Origin: Rhabdophis nuchalis
Lineage: Eukaryota; Chordata; Lepidosauria; Squamata; Natricidae
Assembly: GCA_039707465.1 (NCBI GenBank)
Contig: CM077643.1
Location: 241,092,230 to 241,156,229 of the forward strand
DNA length: 64,000 nucleotides
Reading direction: 5' to 3'
Shown: positions 22,198 through 33,599 of the stretch, piece after piece
Layout of the letters: each line of letters begins with the position of its first letter
How positions within the stretch are numbered: position 1 is the first letter of the stretch
Notes under the pieces: generated by a model
The model's input: only the letters and a program-made list of their open reading frames with translations
Told to the model about the DNA's origin: nothing
Database searches by the model: none
Program-made: the position numbers and the translations under genes

Positions 22198-22315
22198 CTC
22201 TGGAGGGTAGAAAAAAAGCTGGAGCTGACAGGGCAACACCTCACGTGCCCTCAGAAATGGCTCCCTGTGCCACCTGTGACACGCGTGCCATAGGTTCACC
22301 ATCACAGCTCTAGTC

Positions 22316-23160
22316 CAATCACAAAGCAGTCCTTGAGCTACGACACACAGAATGATGCCGTTCTTGAGTAAGCCAAGGGAAGCTGCAGGCTTTGCTGAGG
22401 CATTCATCCTTTCCATGCTTTCAATTTCCAGCAACCCGTATAAGTATTGGATAACCTTGGGCCAATCACTCAAAAACTGTGTTCACACAAAACATTTAAA
22501 ATGGATATTGAAATAATCCATAAACTGAGTTGACCCAACACATCAAATCATAAGCTAACTAAGTGGCTTGGCTGTGTGCAACATAATCAGCAGCAAAACA
22601 AACAAGATGAATGTGTGGTTTGGATTTAACCGTTAGGTCCTCATCCGAGCAGGCTAAGCCCATTGCACAAACGGCCTGGTGGCTTTCAGGGAAGGGAGGA
22701 AAATCCACGCATGTATGCCATCCTTCCTTGGCAAGGCATTATGAGAGCTTGACGAACATGTCTGGTGGGCACCCCTTGAGGAAGGCTGATTCCATCATGA
22801 AGCTACAGGAGGTTAAATGAACTCAGTTTTAAAAATAAACAGACTCAGTAAGGCATGAAATATGTGAGTGCCTTTAGGTACTGTGGCAATGGCATTTAAG
22901 GCCTACTGCACAGAGCAGAGCAACTGACAAACATGGCTAAGAAAGGATCTTCTCGATCTGAAAAATGTATTCGGGACTCAAGACAAAATGAGCCCATATT
23001 CTCCTCTGTAAAATCTTATTCCCTCAGGCTGAGGAAGCAGATGCTTCCACACCTTACTTTGTACGAATGGATTATTAAAACTATTTTATTTAAGCAATCG
23101 CTAGATGATTTCCTACCAGATGCCTTAATGCCAGGGGAGAATTAAAACGGGGTGGTTGAT
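22316..23160. other. No gene recognised
   Basis: Short frames only. Words near 22500-22570 (aatcataagctaac, tggcttggctgtg) resemble those at 23690-23750 and 59490-59600 and may mark an old MITE family. Confidence 0.3.
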
Positions 23161-23165
23161 GTTTT

Positions 23166-23300
23166 ACATCAGGAGAATTGGAGCCCCAAAGCTTTCCAGA
23201 TGTTGCCGAACTTCATTCCCAACACCTTTATCATTGGCTGTGCTGGAGGGGAATATTGGGAGTCTCAGTTCAGCGACAGCTAGAGGCCCACAGATCCTTC
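23166..23300. repeat. Decayed palindromic MITE
   Basis: Words ctttccagatgttgccgaac, cattcccaacacc, then ctggaggggaatattgggag and agttcagcgacag form an imperfect fold-back resembling old palindromic elements with aactacaactccca arms. Half-copies may lie near 8350 and 28190. Confidence 0.25.
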
Positions 23301-23815
23301 TGTCTTGTAATATACTTGCACTTGTTCTGGGACATGCAGTATCCTGGAGGACTGAAACTGATGAAGCTTTAAAAAATAATGCTACAAGAAGGATGCTATG
23401 AGTCTGTGTAATGAAATGCACCCTTACCAGATGTTGTCTAATCTATCAAATAATGCTTTAAATCCACTGTAAATTTACTAAAGAAGCCTGGGGCCGTTGT
23501 CAACAAATAGAAGGAAGACACGTTGCTTATAAAGCTAAGGAGATTGCAAGAACTGCAGAGCAACATATAAACTAGCCAAACGTGATGCTGTAACTACTGC
23601 ACCACATTCTCAGGGACCTGAGGCCTTCTTGATGCCATCCAGTGTGCCAGAAGAATTAAACTGGCTTTGTTTGCATGACATCCGGTTAACTAACATTGGT
23701 TTATTTAACAACTCAATGTTGTGCTCATGGTGCAATGAACCATAAGCTAACCGAATTGAGTAGGTTTTTAGAACCCACTACACACACAAAAATGCCTGGT
23801 TATTTTATTTATTGT

Positions 23816-24287
23816 ACTAGTTACTAACCCAGTGTGGCCTGGAACAAATTCCCCTTACCAGAGGGAGCCCTCTTGCTTTTTGTTTGCTTGTTTGTTTAAA
23901 GAACCAAACCCCCTTAACAGAGGGAGCCCCCTTGTAGAGTTCTTTGAAGCCATTACCATGGCAACTCTACTGTGCTGTACAGTAGAAGCCATTTTAAGGC
24001 ACAACAAACTGTAACTTAACAGAACCTGAATCCAAAATGTACACTATCACTGTCAAAAGTACTGTGAATTGACACTATAAATAGAATTCATTCCTTTTCA
24101 TTTCAGCAGCTCAGGGGTTCCAGAATTATGCTGGAACGCACAGACACACAGACGCACTAAGAGGTGTTAGGGGTGTCTTACCCCATAGTTGTCGTCCCCC
24201 CGTCCCCCCCGAGAGTAAGTCATCTGTGTACCATGTTTGGTTGAAACTGTTCGAGGCGTTCCAGAAATATGTGCGTGTAATTCCAGA

Positions 24288-24325
<38 letters not shown>
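23816..24325 (-). mobile_element. Non-autonomous Helitron, copy 1
   Basis: On the minus strand the 3' end is gggttagtaactagt, ending in the CTAGT-type Helitron terminus after a decayed hairpin. The upstream part (attctggaattac, acgcctcgaacagtttcaacc, ggtacacagatgacttac) matches the second copy at 60441-60862. No Rep/helicase frame is present. Confidence 0.65.

Positions 24326-24327
<2 letters not shown>
24292..24327. repeat. (AC)n microsatellite
   Basis: About 18 CA units directly beside the Helitron. Confidence 0.95.
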
Positions 24328-24328
<1 letters not shown>

Positions 24329-24329
24329 C

Positions 24330-24487
24330 CATTGACCTGCTGCTGTGGCCTAGAGGTGGAGCTCTCATCTCCCAATCAGGAGGTTGTGAGTGCAATCCTA
24401 GGTAGAGGCAGATGTAGGGTCTCCTGCTTGGCAGGGGGTTGGACTAGATGACCTGCAAGGTCCCTTCCAACTCTGTTAATCTATATG
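24330..24487 (+). mobile_element. tRNA-derived SINE with CR1-like tail
   Basis: The head reads gctgtggcctagaggtgg (A-box-like) and ttgtgagtgcaatcc (B-box-like). The 3' end, ggttggactagatgacctgc followed by aaggtcccttccaactctg, matches the CR1 3' terminus seen in reverse at 25.44 kb. Confidence 0.7.
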
Positions 24488-25120
24488 TAGAAGATTGGGA
24501 AAACTAAGCTACTGTTTGTTCCTCTCAATTGGATGAAGCAAACGTGCCTCGGAAGAGACTGTTGAACCTCAATTCTCATCAGATCTAGCCAACATACTCA
24601 TAGGCAGGCTTTTGGATTATGATGCAATACTTGCAATGTATCCTTGCTAAAGCTGGGAAAAGGAGTGCATGTGTGTGTGTTTTGATTAATTTGAAGTAGA
24701 TTTGTTAATTCTAGATACTTTCCTTGTTGGTGTGATTGCTGTTGCTATTATTATTTTTTATTATGTAGCACCTGTTGCTCAAGCTTTTCTTTCCTATTAT
24801 TATTTGCCCCTCCTACTCTCAGTTCAAGTTTTCCTCCTAATACATACAAATTAGGCACAGGGCAAGGAAATATATAAATTTCCTACACAAAGAAATATAT
24901 AAATTTGACAAATAAAGTGTGCATGTCTCTGTTCAATTGTCAAGGAAAAGGAACGTAGCATTGCTTCATTGCTATTTATGCCATCAACAATAAGTCTACA
25001 ATGTCTCTGTGTATCATGAAGTGTATCATGAAGCCTGACAAAACCAGAGCCTCTTTGAATGTGTAATTTTTCTGAACCCTGCCCTGGCGTGAAGATGAAC
25101 AAGTCTTTCTCCTCCATATA

Positions 25121-26221
25121 GGTAGTCCTCATTTAACAACCGCCTTGTTTAGCAACCATTTGTAGTTATGACAGTTATGAAAAAGTAACTTTGCAACCGG
25201 TCTTAGCATTTATGACCTACCCAGGTCTATAAGGAAAGCTGAAGTAAGATCCTAAGCACAGTTGCGGTTTCACTTATGTAGGAAGCCCTCCCTCCAAAAG
25301 AATGAAGTATTTTGGGAAATATTAAAAAGGCAGGATACAATATTTCCTCTAAATGAGAAATAGGAAAAATCTTAAGGGAGGCAGAAACTAGCCCCAGTTT
25401 CTCTGTCCCAAGCAATACAATACAATAGCAGAGTTGGAAGGGACCTTGGAGGTCATCTAGTCCAACTCCCTGCCTAGGCAGGAAGCCCTATACCATTTCA
25501 GACAAATGGCTATCCAACATCTTCTTGAAGACTTGCAGTGTTGGGGCATTCACAACTTCTGGTGGCAAGCTGTTCCACTGATTAATTGTTCTAACTGTCA
25601 GGAAATTTCTCTTCAGTTCTAAGTTGCTTCTCTCCTTGATTAGTTTCCACCCATTGCTTCTTGTTCTGCCCTCAGGTGCCTTGGAGAATAGTTTGACTTT
25701 CCCTTCTTTGTGGCAACCCCTGAGATATTGGAACACTGCTATTAGGTCTCCCCTGGTCCTTCTTTTCATGAAACTAGACATACCCAGTTCCTGCAACCGT
25801 TCTTCGTATGTTTTAGTCTCTGGTCCCTTAATCATCTTTGTTGCTCTTCTCTGCACTCTTTCAAGCAGTTTCAAGCAGAAACCGAGGAGGCCAGCTTTTA
25901 GAAATGCAGATTTTGTAATCCATTCAGAAAGACTGGGTCAAGACAGAAACTGGATTCTCATAGGAATCCAGAAGGTTTAAAAACCCACCCACTCTAAATT
26001 CCATTTTGTCAGCTCCCTCAGAACCACTAACCTTAGTGATTCTGTTCACCAATAAATGGGCCTTCTTGCCAATCAGCCTCCAGCCTCCATTTTATTTCCA
26101 CGTGTCTTTCTTCCAGTTTGGAAATATACCAGATGGCTTTTCCTTCCAACACATAGCAAGTACTTTGCTTAATGACTGAGTTGCTAATATCCATTTGTGA
26201 TCACTATATGAGGACTACTTG
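25121..26221. mobile_element. Mariner-like MITE ends flanking a CR1 insertion region
   Basis: At 25121-25215 the sequence taggtagtcctcatttaac and at 26157-26221 the sequence ttaatgactgagttgc then tatgaggactacttg are the two ends of the CAGGTAGTCCTCGACTTAC element family. They are in the orientation of one element split by about 940 bp, within which CR1 sits, but two separate partial copies would look the same. Confidence 0.4.
25412..25880 (-). mobile_element. CR1 LINE, 5'-truncated 3' end
   Basis: A 128-codon minus-strand frame encodes the last part of the CR1 ORF2 (LLERVQRRATKMI, FQYLRGCHKEG, TINQWNSLPPEVVNAP, FKKMLDSHL) and ends in the family's short 3' terminus with ttggactagatgacctcc and the (ATTGT)n-like repeat at 25412. 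Open frame preserved but no RT domain, so it is a dead 5'-truncated copy. Confidence 0.9.
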
Positions 26222-26866
26222 CAATGCTGTCCTCAAGACTCTCTCCTTTTCCTTTCCAGTCCATCAATCTCTTCCCCCCTTTGTTTTGCTGCAAGAAATT
26301 TTATGCCTGTGAGAAAAGTTTGTTCCAGCTGGCATTCTAGAAGAAGGAGAACAGCTTGCTTGTCTAAGAGTTCACTTGACAGAATGGCAGACAGTGCAAA
26401 CTGTCACACCTCCAGTTTTTGCTTGCGAGTTTTAAAACACATTAACCCTCATTTTGACTCAAGTGGAATGAAAGCTGCTTAAAGAAGCAACTGGAAGCCT
26501 CCAATGGTTAATTCTCACAGTAGAATCTCTTTCCCAATTTTTTTAAATTATGTGCATTTGGGTTTTATTGCAATATTTGTGGACTTGTAATCAGATCTGT
26601 ACTTTGCCCTATCATTCAACTTAATTCTGATTAAAATACTGAAGACATTTCCATACATAAGTCTTAAATCTTTCTCCCAACATTGTTTTATAAATGTAGC
26701 CAGGACTGCTTTTTCAAATTATACCTACTTCTTTTCTATATTCACAACAGTCTCATAGTCTAGGATTAAGAGAATTTGAAAATTGACACACAAATACACA
26801 CACATGGTAGCCACTTTATTTCACTGAAACAAAACCTCATAGCACTTTAAGCTGGATTTCTAAATA
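26222..26866. other. No gene recognised
   Basis: A small frame at 26219-26482 shows no domain. The rest is AT-rich. Confidence 0.3.
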
Positions 26867-26867
26867 C

Positions 26868-26954
<87 letters not shown>

Positions 26955-26985
26955 ATCTATCATCTATCATCTATCATCTATCTAT
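26867..26985. repeat. (TCTA)n microsatellite
   Basis: About 25 tandem TCTA units followed by variant ATC-interrupted units. It abuts the L2 tail that follows, so it may have grown from that tail. Confidence 0.97.
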
Positions 26986-26994
26986 CGAATTTAT

Positions 26995-27445
26995 ATTGCT
27001 GCCTATTCACCCATGGCGACTCAAGGCAGCTTGCACAATAAAAACCACATTTAAAACAATAAAAACTAGCAAAAAGAATCAAATAAATTAATATAGTACA
27101 ATATAACAAAATCACCTCCCCCCCCCGCTTTCCATCCCTTGCCCTAGTGACAGCAGATCACATGAGCCATTTAATGGGCTCCATCCCACTCTGGGTTCCC
27201 CAGGGCCGCTGGCAGAACCAGGTCTTCAGGGCCTTCCGGAAGAGTATTAGAGTGGGGCCCATTCTAATCTCTGGGGGAATGTTGTTCCAGAGAGAGGGAG
27301 CCATCACGGAGAAGATCCTTCTTCTGGGTCCCACGAGGTGTATCTCCCTTGGGGATGGGACCCACATCATTCCCTGTCTCCTTGCTCTGATGGGTTGGGT
27401 AGATGTGAACGGCAAGAGACAGTCCCTCAGATAACCTGGTCCCAA
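26995..27445 (-). mobile_element. L2 LINE, 3' end
   Basis: A 95-codon minus-strand frame (27158-27445) encodes the L2 C-terminus (GPGYLRDCLLPFTSTQPIR, SLWNNIPPEIRMG, FRKALKTWF), with the 3' untranslated part and stem-loop remnant at 26995-27130. It belongs to a different subfamily from the copies at 42-43 and 48-49 kb. Confidence 0.8.
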
Positions 27446-27654
27446 GCCATGTATCTAGGATATTTATATTTATCTAGGAATAAATCCCATGGAATTCTAT
27501 TGATTTTTTTGAGTCCGTAAAATTTCTGTTAGAAGTCTGGCAAGTTTTGAAAAACAATGGAAAATCTGTGTCCTCCGTCTGTTTAAACTACAATTCCCAA
27601 GATCCTTAACTATATTCATACTGGCGAGGGCTGTTGGGAATTGTCCCTCTATAA

Positions 27655-27945
27655 TAGGGGTGTCCAAGTCGATTTCATTGAGGGACGCATCAGGATTGTG
27701 TTTGACCTGGGGGGATGGGGTGGGCTTGGTCAGAGTGGGTGTGGCCAGCTCAATGTCACTCATGTCAGGGGTGCCTGTGGAGGCCCGAGCACCCTGTCAG
27801 CAAAAACGGGCTTCTGAACTCCATTTTCGCTGGCAAAGGCACCACACGTTGTTTTTGAAGGATGACATATGAGGGTGGCCATGTGGGCCAGATCTAAGCA
27901 CCCATGGGCCAGTTTTGGCCCACGGGCCTTGAGTTTGACACCCTG
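27655..27945. mobile_element. hAT-type MITE, CAGGGGTGTCAAACT family
   Basis: Left terminus taggggtgtccaagtcg, right terminus ttgagtttgacaccctg. Flanking 8-mers ctctataa and ctctatga differ by one base and have TA at the centre. A relative lies at 50741-51022. Confidence 0.75.
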
Positions 27946-27953
27946 CTCTATGA

Positions 27954-29138
27954 GGTCTGGGGGACCTCATATTGCCAAGCTTTTATTGTACAGTTGGCAT
28001 GTGTTTTCAGGAAAACTTTCTGGAGGCAGTCAGGTTGATCTGTTGGGAATTTCTCTCATGAACACTTGCTTAGCTAGTATAGCTAAACTAGAAAAATAAT
28101 ATCATCATGAATGTTTTTTCTGAAAACTCTTCCAGATCTTATCTTGTGCACAATAGGTCAGATTTGGAGGATTTTGAGCCTTTTGGATCAGGCTGAGCTC
28201 CAACTTCCTGTAGCATCCTAAACCATGGGCCCTCCTGAGGAGCTGGGAGTTACAGTTCAGCAGCATGCGGAAATACTGGGACTAGAAGATATAGAGTGCA
28301 AGAATCTAGAAGAGCACTAGAGGGCAACAGATAGTTTTATGTTTATCTTTGCTGCCATCTAATGGTGGTTTCTATTTGTGCAGCCCAGCTCTAGTAATAC
28401 TAGTAAACAATAACTTTCTTTACTTCTTGAATTTCATGGTTTATTCCACAATCGAATTTTCTCCTCTCAGCTCAAATCAGCCAGATAAGGACTTTTATTA
28501 GAATCGTCACTTCATCACTGGGAAATGGCGACAAATGAGGGAATATACTGTACATATTGTTCTCGCTATGTAGTGGAAATTTAAAAACCATTGCTTGAAT
28601 GTAAACCTAAATATAATCCATTCTTTATTGTGTGGAGGGTGTGAGAGGGTGATTCATGTCCTTTCTCAGACTGCTGCCTGGCTGATAAGCATCTTCCATT
28701 TGAGTCTTTCTCTTTAAATTAATGAGGGAGGATTCTATTTCCACAGTCTTAAAAGTTGGATCAGCAGCATTTTAGAAAGACAAAAAGTTCTACCCAAAAG
28801 GTTGCAAAAAAAGGTCTCGACTATTTTTTTTAAGTGGCCCCCGTCTCATATATTCACTAGAGAACCACAACTGGCGAGAGTATATATTCTTTGCAGCAAC
28901 CCAAGTGAAGCTGCCTTATCTGAAGTTGCGTTTCACAGTTGAACATCTCATTAAACTGCCTTTTTTCCAGGTTCTCGTTCCCTAGTCTGGGGTGACAGAA
29001 CTGGTAAACCCAATATTGCGATAAGCTTTTCTTCAGATAAAGAGAGAACCATAGAGAGTAGCTGCAGTCTTCCCAAATAGGCAAAATATAATAGACACAA
29101 AGGGCAAGTGAATGGTGTGCCTTTGTGAGGTCTGCCCG
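27954..29138. other. No gene recognised
   Basis: No frame of interest. At 28190-28290 there are words suggesting half of an old palindromic MITE. The interval 28480-28860 has no repeat that I recognise. Confidence 0.3.
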
Positions 29139-29835
29139 GAACAAGACAATTTTTTAAAAAAATTATTTTTTATTTATTTTAAACAAACACAGATAAAACA
29201 AACATATCTGAAAAGACATCAGAAGCCATCTTCCATTACAAATTATAAATTATAAAAAATGTGTCAGTTAATCACAAAGCTCTATGCATTTCTTCCATAA
29301 TCATTACTTGTTTTGGATATCAATTATTACAATTATTGTATATCAACCTTAATTTACTTGATTGGTTTTACATCCTTTTGTATATAAAGTAAATATATAT
29401 AATCTATTAATAAGACAAACAAAGAAAATAAAAGAATAAAGTTAAGAATAAAAATAAAAAGGAAAAGTCATCACTCTACATTGTATCTTTTAGAAAGCAT
29501 GCCGACCGGCCTCACATAACTTCTGTGCATCTCTAAAATGGTTATTATTCATAGATAATCTCATTTTATAAATTTTAAATCAAAAATTTCCTCATATACC
29601 TTAATATCAGTACACCAAAATTCTCATCTAATATTCTAAATTTAGCCTATCTTCTTCTTCAAACCTATCTTTAAATCATAACCACCTAATGGCATCCATT
29701 GTCTATTCCCAACAAACATACACATATAAATACAATAATATTCTAAAACCATCTAATTGATTATTAATCATCAAAATATAACAATTTTCCTAATCAGCCA
29801 GTATCAACTATAATTCTTCCGCTACTCTTAATATA

Positions 29836-30676
29836 CCGTATTTTTCAGAGTATAAGACGCACCGGAGTATAAAACGCACCTAGGTTTTGAAGAGGCAATT
29901 TTTTTTAAAGTAGGTAGGTAGATAGAGGGATAGAGAGGGAGAGAAAGAGAGAGAAATACAGTAGGTAGGTAAGTAGGGAGAGAGAGAGGGTAGGTAGGTA
30001 GGTAGGTAGAGGGGGGGGGGAGAGAGAGAAATACAGTAGGTAGATAAATATATATAGAGAGAGTAGGTAGGTAGGTAGATGTTTCCAGGTGTATTTATCC
30101 ATGTGGTGGAGAAGGAAATCACTGGCCACCTTTGGAACAAATCTTTGTTTATGCAGGCACAGTACTTGCCCAAGGTAATTCTCTAACTAAATCACTCTAA
30201 CTAAACAGCTCTTCAAAAGGGAAAAAAAGCCCTTTTTACACTTTGCAAGCTTCCCCCAAATGGCCCGTTTTTCGCGAAAATTGGCCCATTTTTTCCCAAA
30301 TAAAAGGCATGAACAGCCTTAGGGAGGCTCGCAGAGTGCCTCTGGGGGGGGGGGGGGCAAAAACGAGGAAAAATGGCCCGTTTTTTGTGTGAAAAAATGT
30401 TTTTTGCTCAAAAAATAGCATGCATAGCCTTATGGAGGCTTATAGAGTGTACTGGGGGCTGGAGGGGCAAAAACGCCCTGTTTTTTGCTCATTTCTGCCC
30501 TCCGCAGCCCCCAGGAGCTCTCTGGAAGCCTCCATAAGGGTATGCACATGGCCATTTTGGTGAAGGGGCGGGGTTTCAGGAGGCAAAAAATGCTGTATTC
30601 GATGTATAAGACGCACCCAGATTTCCAGCCTCTTTTTAGAGGAAAAAAGGTGCGTTTTATACTCCGAAAAATACAG
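29836..30676. mobile_element. MITE with CCGTATTTTTC termini and TA duplication
   Basis: Left end ccgtatttttcagagtataa, right end ttatactccgaaaaatacag, each flanked by TA. The subterminal gacgcacc and ggtgcgtttt words pair as well. The TA target suggests Tc1/mariner-type mobilisation. The interior holds a GTAG/GAGA microsatellite and gcaaaaacg words. A relative is at 61891-62720. Confidence 0.75.
29911..30083. repeat. GTAG/GAGA microsatellite
   Basis: Blocks of (GTAG)n and (GA)n alternate, including a G10 run near 30012. Confidence 0.9.
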
Positions 30677-30860
30677 TAACTCATAATTTCTATGATTCTT
30701 CAGTAATATCTAATACATAATACATAGATATATATCATGTATTATAACATTATTAATGATTACTCTTATTGTAAATAACTATTGATTAGCTAATAATCCT
30801 TCGATGATATTCTAAACACAATCTAGCTGGTTATTACTCATCAAAGGATAACAGCTTTTC

Positions 30861-31434
30861 TTATCTGCCACTGTCGTTCCAGTAGTGAGTTGGACTTATC
30901 TCTTTTGCCATTTGTGGGCCCCGTCTCTTTTTATTCTTCTTTCCAAATTTTTTATAAACTTTTTTTCGCACTTTATTGTCCAATATAACTCTCCAATAAT
31001 ACCACTGTCCAGTTCCTATCTTTACATGTTGTTTATTTTTGAATGTCAGATGTATTTCTGGAGAGGTTTCTCCTCTTTCATCCATCTTCAAATCTTCCCC
31101 CCCCCCTCTTTTTTCCTTGATAACCCAACTGAAGCTCAAGTTACTCAAATTCTCTTTTAAGTATTTCCTTCTCTATATTTTCTCCCACATTTAATCCATT
31201 TGTATCCTTATCTTTATCTTTGACTAAAATGAGTATCTCTTTAGCTTCCTGCTTTTCTTCTTTCCCTTTAATTTCTGGACTCTCCAGTTGGCTATAGTTT
31301 GATGTAACAGACAAAAGTTTATCCAGTGTGTTATTTATTTTTCTAGTATTTTGTTTCAGTAGGTTTAAAATTTCAGCCAAAACATTCTGGTTTTCTGAGG
31401 TATTCTGTTTCAGAGTGTAACGCCATGTTAACAA
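30861..31434 (-). pseudogene. ORF of the RT-less L1-like element, two overlapping frames
   Basis: The upstream frame (31141-31434, 97 codons) is a Lys/Glu/Asn-rich, probably coiled-coil segment (ENQNVLAEILNLLKQN, NNTLDKLLSVTSNY). The next frame (30861-31148, 95 codons) overlaps it and is very basic (KVRKKVYKKFGKKNKKRRG). The natural protein may have run across both, with a frame break near 31141. The coil plus basic tail recalls L1 ORF1 proteins, but I see no RNA-recognition domain motif, so the identity is uncertain and a distinct protein is possible. Confidence 0.35.
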
Positions 31435-32399
31435 ATCACTGCCACCTGGTCTCTGGCATGTTTTATTTTGGTGTTTCCAGTTATCAGAAGGTAGCTACTG
31501 TAACCTTGACATTCATAAGATCCAACCAGCGACCTCCAGTAGCAACCAATTTTCACTTTTAAATAGGGCCTTTTCTTTGTTGTTAAGAAAAAAAAGTAGA
31601 AAGCATAGTTCTTGTTTAGTTTTAAGAATACGCAATAAATCTTCAAGATTAATTATAGAAATAATCCCAGATTCAAAATTTTAAGTAGCAAGAAATAAAA
31701 AGAGAAGAAAAGAAACCAAACATAGTCCAATCACTTCCAAAGGAAAAAAATAACCTTGCTCTGGCGCTTCAATCCACAATTTCAGAAAAATATATATAAA
31801 AAAAGAAACCTCTCAGGTCAAAGCATATTAAATTAATTCCGCCGCTTACTTCATAATTAAAGGCTTTAGTTACTAAAAAATTTTTTTTCTTTGAGCAAAA
31901 TGTTTCCAAAAAAAAAAAGTTAGAATACCTTTCCGGTCAGTACTTTCATTTTCAGCTTCCTTCCTTCCTTCCTTCCTCTGGAGCTTGCCGATGTCTATGT
32001 CCCCGGGGGGGTGCCTTTTACCGCCTTGCAGGAGCTCTTCCCTTGGGTCAAACAGGGGTTTTGCGATACCCCTGTGACCAGCAAGGCTTTCTCTTCCTCA
32101 TCACCATCCCTCCAGGACGGTTTAGGCCACCTATGGACCGAGGGGTGGCAAAAGTTCAACACAGGTCTCAGAACGCCAAGACCTGTGTTGTTTCGGCGCG
32201 GCACAGCTCTGCCCTCTCTCCAGAACAAGACAGTTTTTATTCTCTCCAACCCAATGGAATGTTCTAGACAGGGACTCATAATTTGATCACTTTGTTCCTC
32301 CCTCAGCAGCATAACTCTTGGAAAATCGATCAGGACGTTGGCTGTGGCAGTAAAAGACAACAGAAAGAAGGAGTTGGGTAGTATTGCATTGTACTCCAA

Positions 32400-32470
32400 T
32401 CCACCTCACACCTTGCTATTATGAGGAAAATAGGAGGTGGGAATATTAGGTATGTTTGCCACCATGAACT
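32400..32470 (+). mobile_element. 3' end of the snake-type SINE
   Basis: The words tgaggaaaataggaggtggg, aatattaggtatgtttgcc and accatgaact match the 3' part of the SINE at 60.3 and 4.26 kb. A (TG)n tract follows. Confidence 0.4.
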
Positions 32471-32520
32471 GTGTGTGTGTGTGTGTGTGTGTAGTGTTGT
32501 GTAGTGTAGTGTAAATAAAT

Positions 32521-33118
32521 ACAGGTAGTCACTGACGTACAACAGTTCATTTAGTGACCGCTCAAAGTTACAATGGCACTGAAAAAAGTGACCTATGATT
32601 ATTTCTCATACTTCCTATTGCAACATCCCCATGACCCAACTTCAGATGCTTGGCAACTGAGTCACACAGGTAGCCTTCGACTTACAACAGTTCATTTAGT
32701 GACCGCTCAAAGTTACAATGGCACTGAAAAAAGTGACTTATGACCATTTTTCTTTTCTTTTTTCATAGTTTTATTGTTTTTCCAATTGCAAAAATAAACA
32801 TTCCATCTTTCCTTATGCCATTTTTCACACTTACGACCATTGCAGCATCCCCATGGTCACATGATCAAACTTCAGATGCTCGGCCACTGACTCGTACGTA
32901 TGACCATTGCTGAGTCCCAAGGTCATTTTGCGACTTTCTGGCAAGCAAAGCCAGAAGGGAATCCAAATTCACTTAACAACCATGTTACGAACTTAACAAG
33001 GCAGTAATTTGTTTAACAATTGTGGCTAGAAAGGTTGTAAAATGAGGCAACACACATGTCTCACTTAGCAATAGAAGTGTTGAGCTCACTTGTGATTGTA
33101 AGTTGAGGACTAGCTGTA
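32521..33118 (+). mobile_element. Mariner-like MITE, partial plus near-complete copy in tandem
   Basis: The first part (32521-32668) has the 5' end acaggtagtcactgacgtac and breaks off. The second (from about 32669) restarts with ggtagccttcgacttacaac and runs to gtaagttgaggactagctg. The family has TIRs of the type CAGGTAGTCCTCGACTTAC / GTAAGTTGAGGACTACCTG; other copies are at 34.2, 47.1 and 58.6 kb. TIR type suggests Tc1/mariner-group mobilisation, an inference. A 65-bp insert lies at 32753-32817. Confidence 0.65.
32753..32817 (-). mobile_element. Very short 5'-truncated L1-type insertion
   Basis: The insert begins with a T-rich run (A-rich tail on the minus strand), continues with agttttattgtttttccaat and aaaaataaac, and is flanked by ccatttttc on both sides (32744-32752 and 32818-32826). 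This fits target-primed insertion of the last 60 bases of an L1. Confidence 0.5.
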
Positions 33119-33274
33119 TTTAACACCCCAAACAAGGAACTCTTGGGAGGTTATTGGGAGCTTGATCTCTTTAAACTGCCCCCCTCCCCCAAGTAACCAT
33201 TGGGACTCTTTTTTTTAATGTACAACCAATCAAACACATACACAAAATATGCTAAGGATTTTATTTCTTAGCAA

Positions 33275-33539
33275 AATCAAGGTATGCTTCAAGGTACTCG
33301 TGACCATCTTTAAAGCGCTCCATGGCAAGGGACCTGCAAGACCGCCTCCTGCTGCCAAATACCTCCCACCCAGTGGTGGGTTTCTGCAGGCTTACACTTA
33401 CTTGCAAGAGCCGGATGGTGAAATTTAGAGAGCCGGTGAGAGGGGGTTCCACCGGCGGACCCAGAAGTAAGTCTGGTCTGCCACTGCCGGTAAAGAAGGA
33501 AAGGAAAGGAAGGAAGAAAGTAAGAAAGGAAAGAAAGGA

Positions 33540-33599
<60 letters not shown>

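Larger units (their letters stand above)
21189..22307. mobile_element. hAT-type element, CAGTGATGGTGAACC family, hosting three insertions
   Basis: Left terminus cagtgatggtgaacctttt, right terminus ataggttcaccatcacag. Flanking 8-mers ctctagtc (21181-21188 and 22308-22315) are identical. Its own interior (ggtgccaaaaccaggtgc, gaaaatggcccattttcc; right side tggagctgacagggcaa, gccacctgtgacacg) is interrupted by an L2 tail, an LTR-like segment and another hAT element. Confidence 0.85.
29155..32222 (-). mobile_element. L1-like retroelement without reverse transcriptase
   Basis: The element is bounded by 16-bp direct repeats, gaacaagacaattttt (29139-29154) and gaacaagacagttttt (32223-32238), one mismatch. 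Read on the minus strand it has a GC-rich leader (32222 to about 31440), a short coding region (31434 to about 30860), a long AT-rich 3' part and a T-rich left end equivalent to an A-rich tail. After removing the MITE at 29836-30676 its length is about 2.2 kb, close to the ORF1-only element at 11236. No endonuclease or RT motif is found. Membership of the L1 group is inferred from plan and duplication length. Confidence 0.55.

Noticed and set aside
26867..26985. Regular tandem array that could suggest a CRISPR-like array
   Set aside because: A plain tetranucleotide microsatellite without spacers, in a vertebrate genome.
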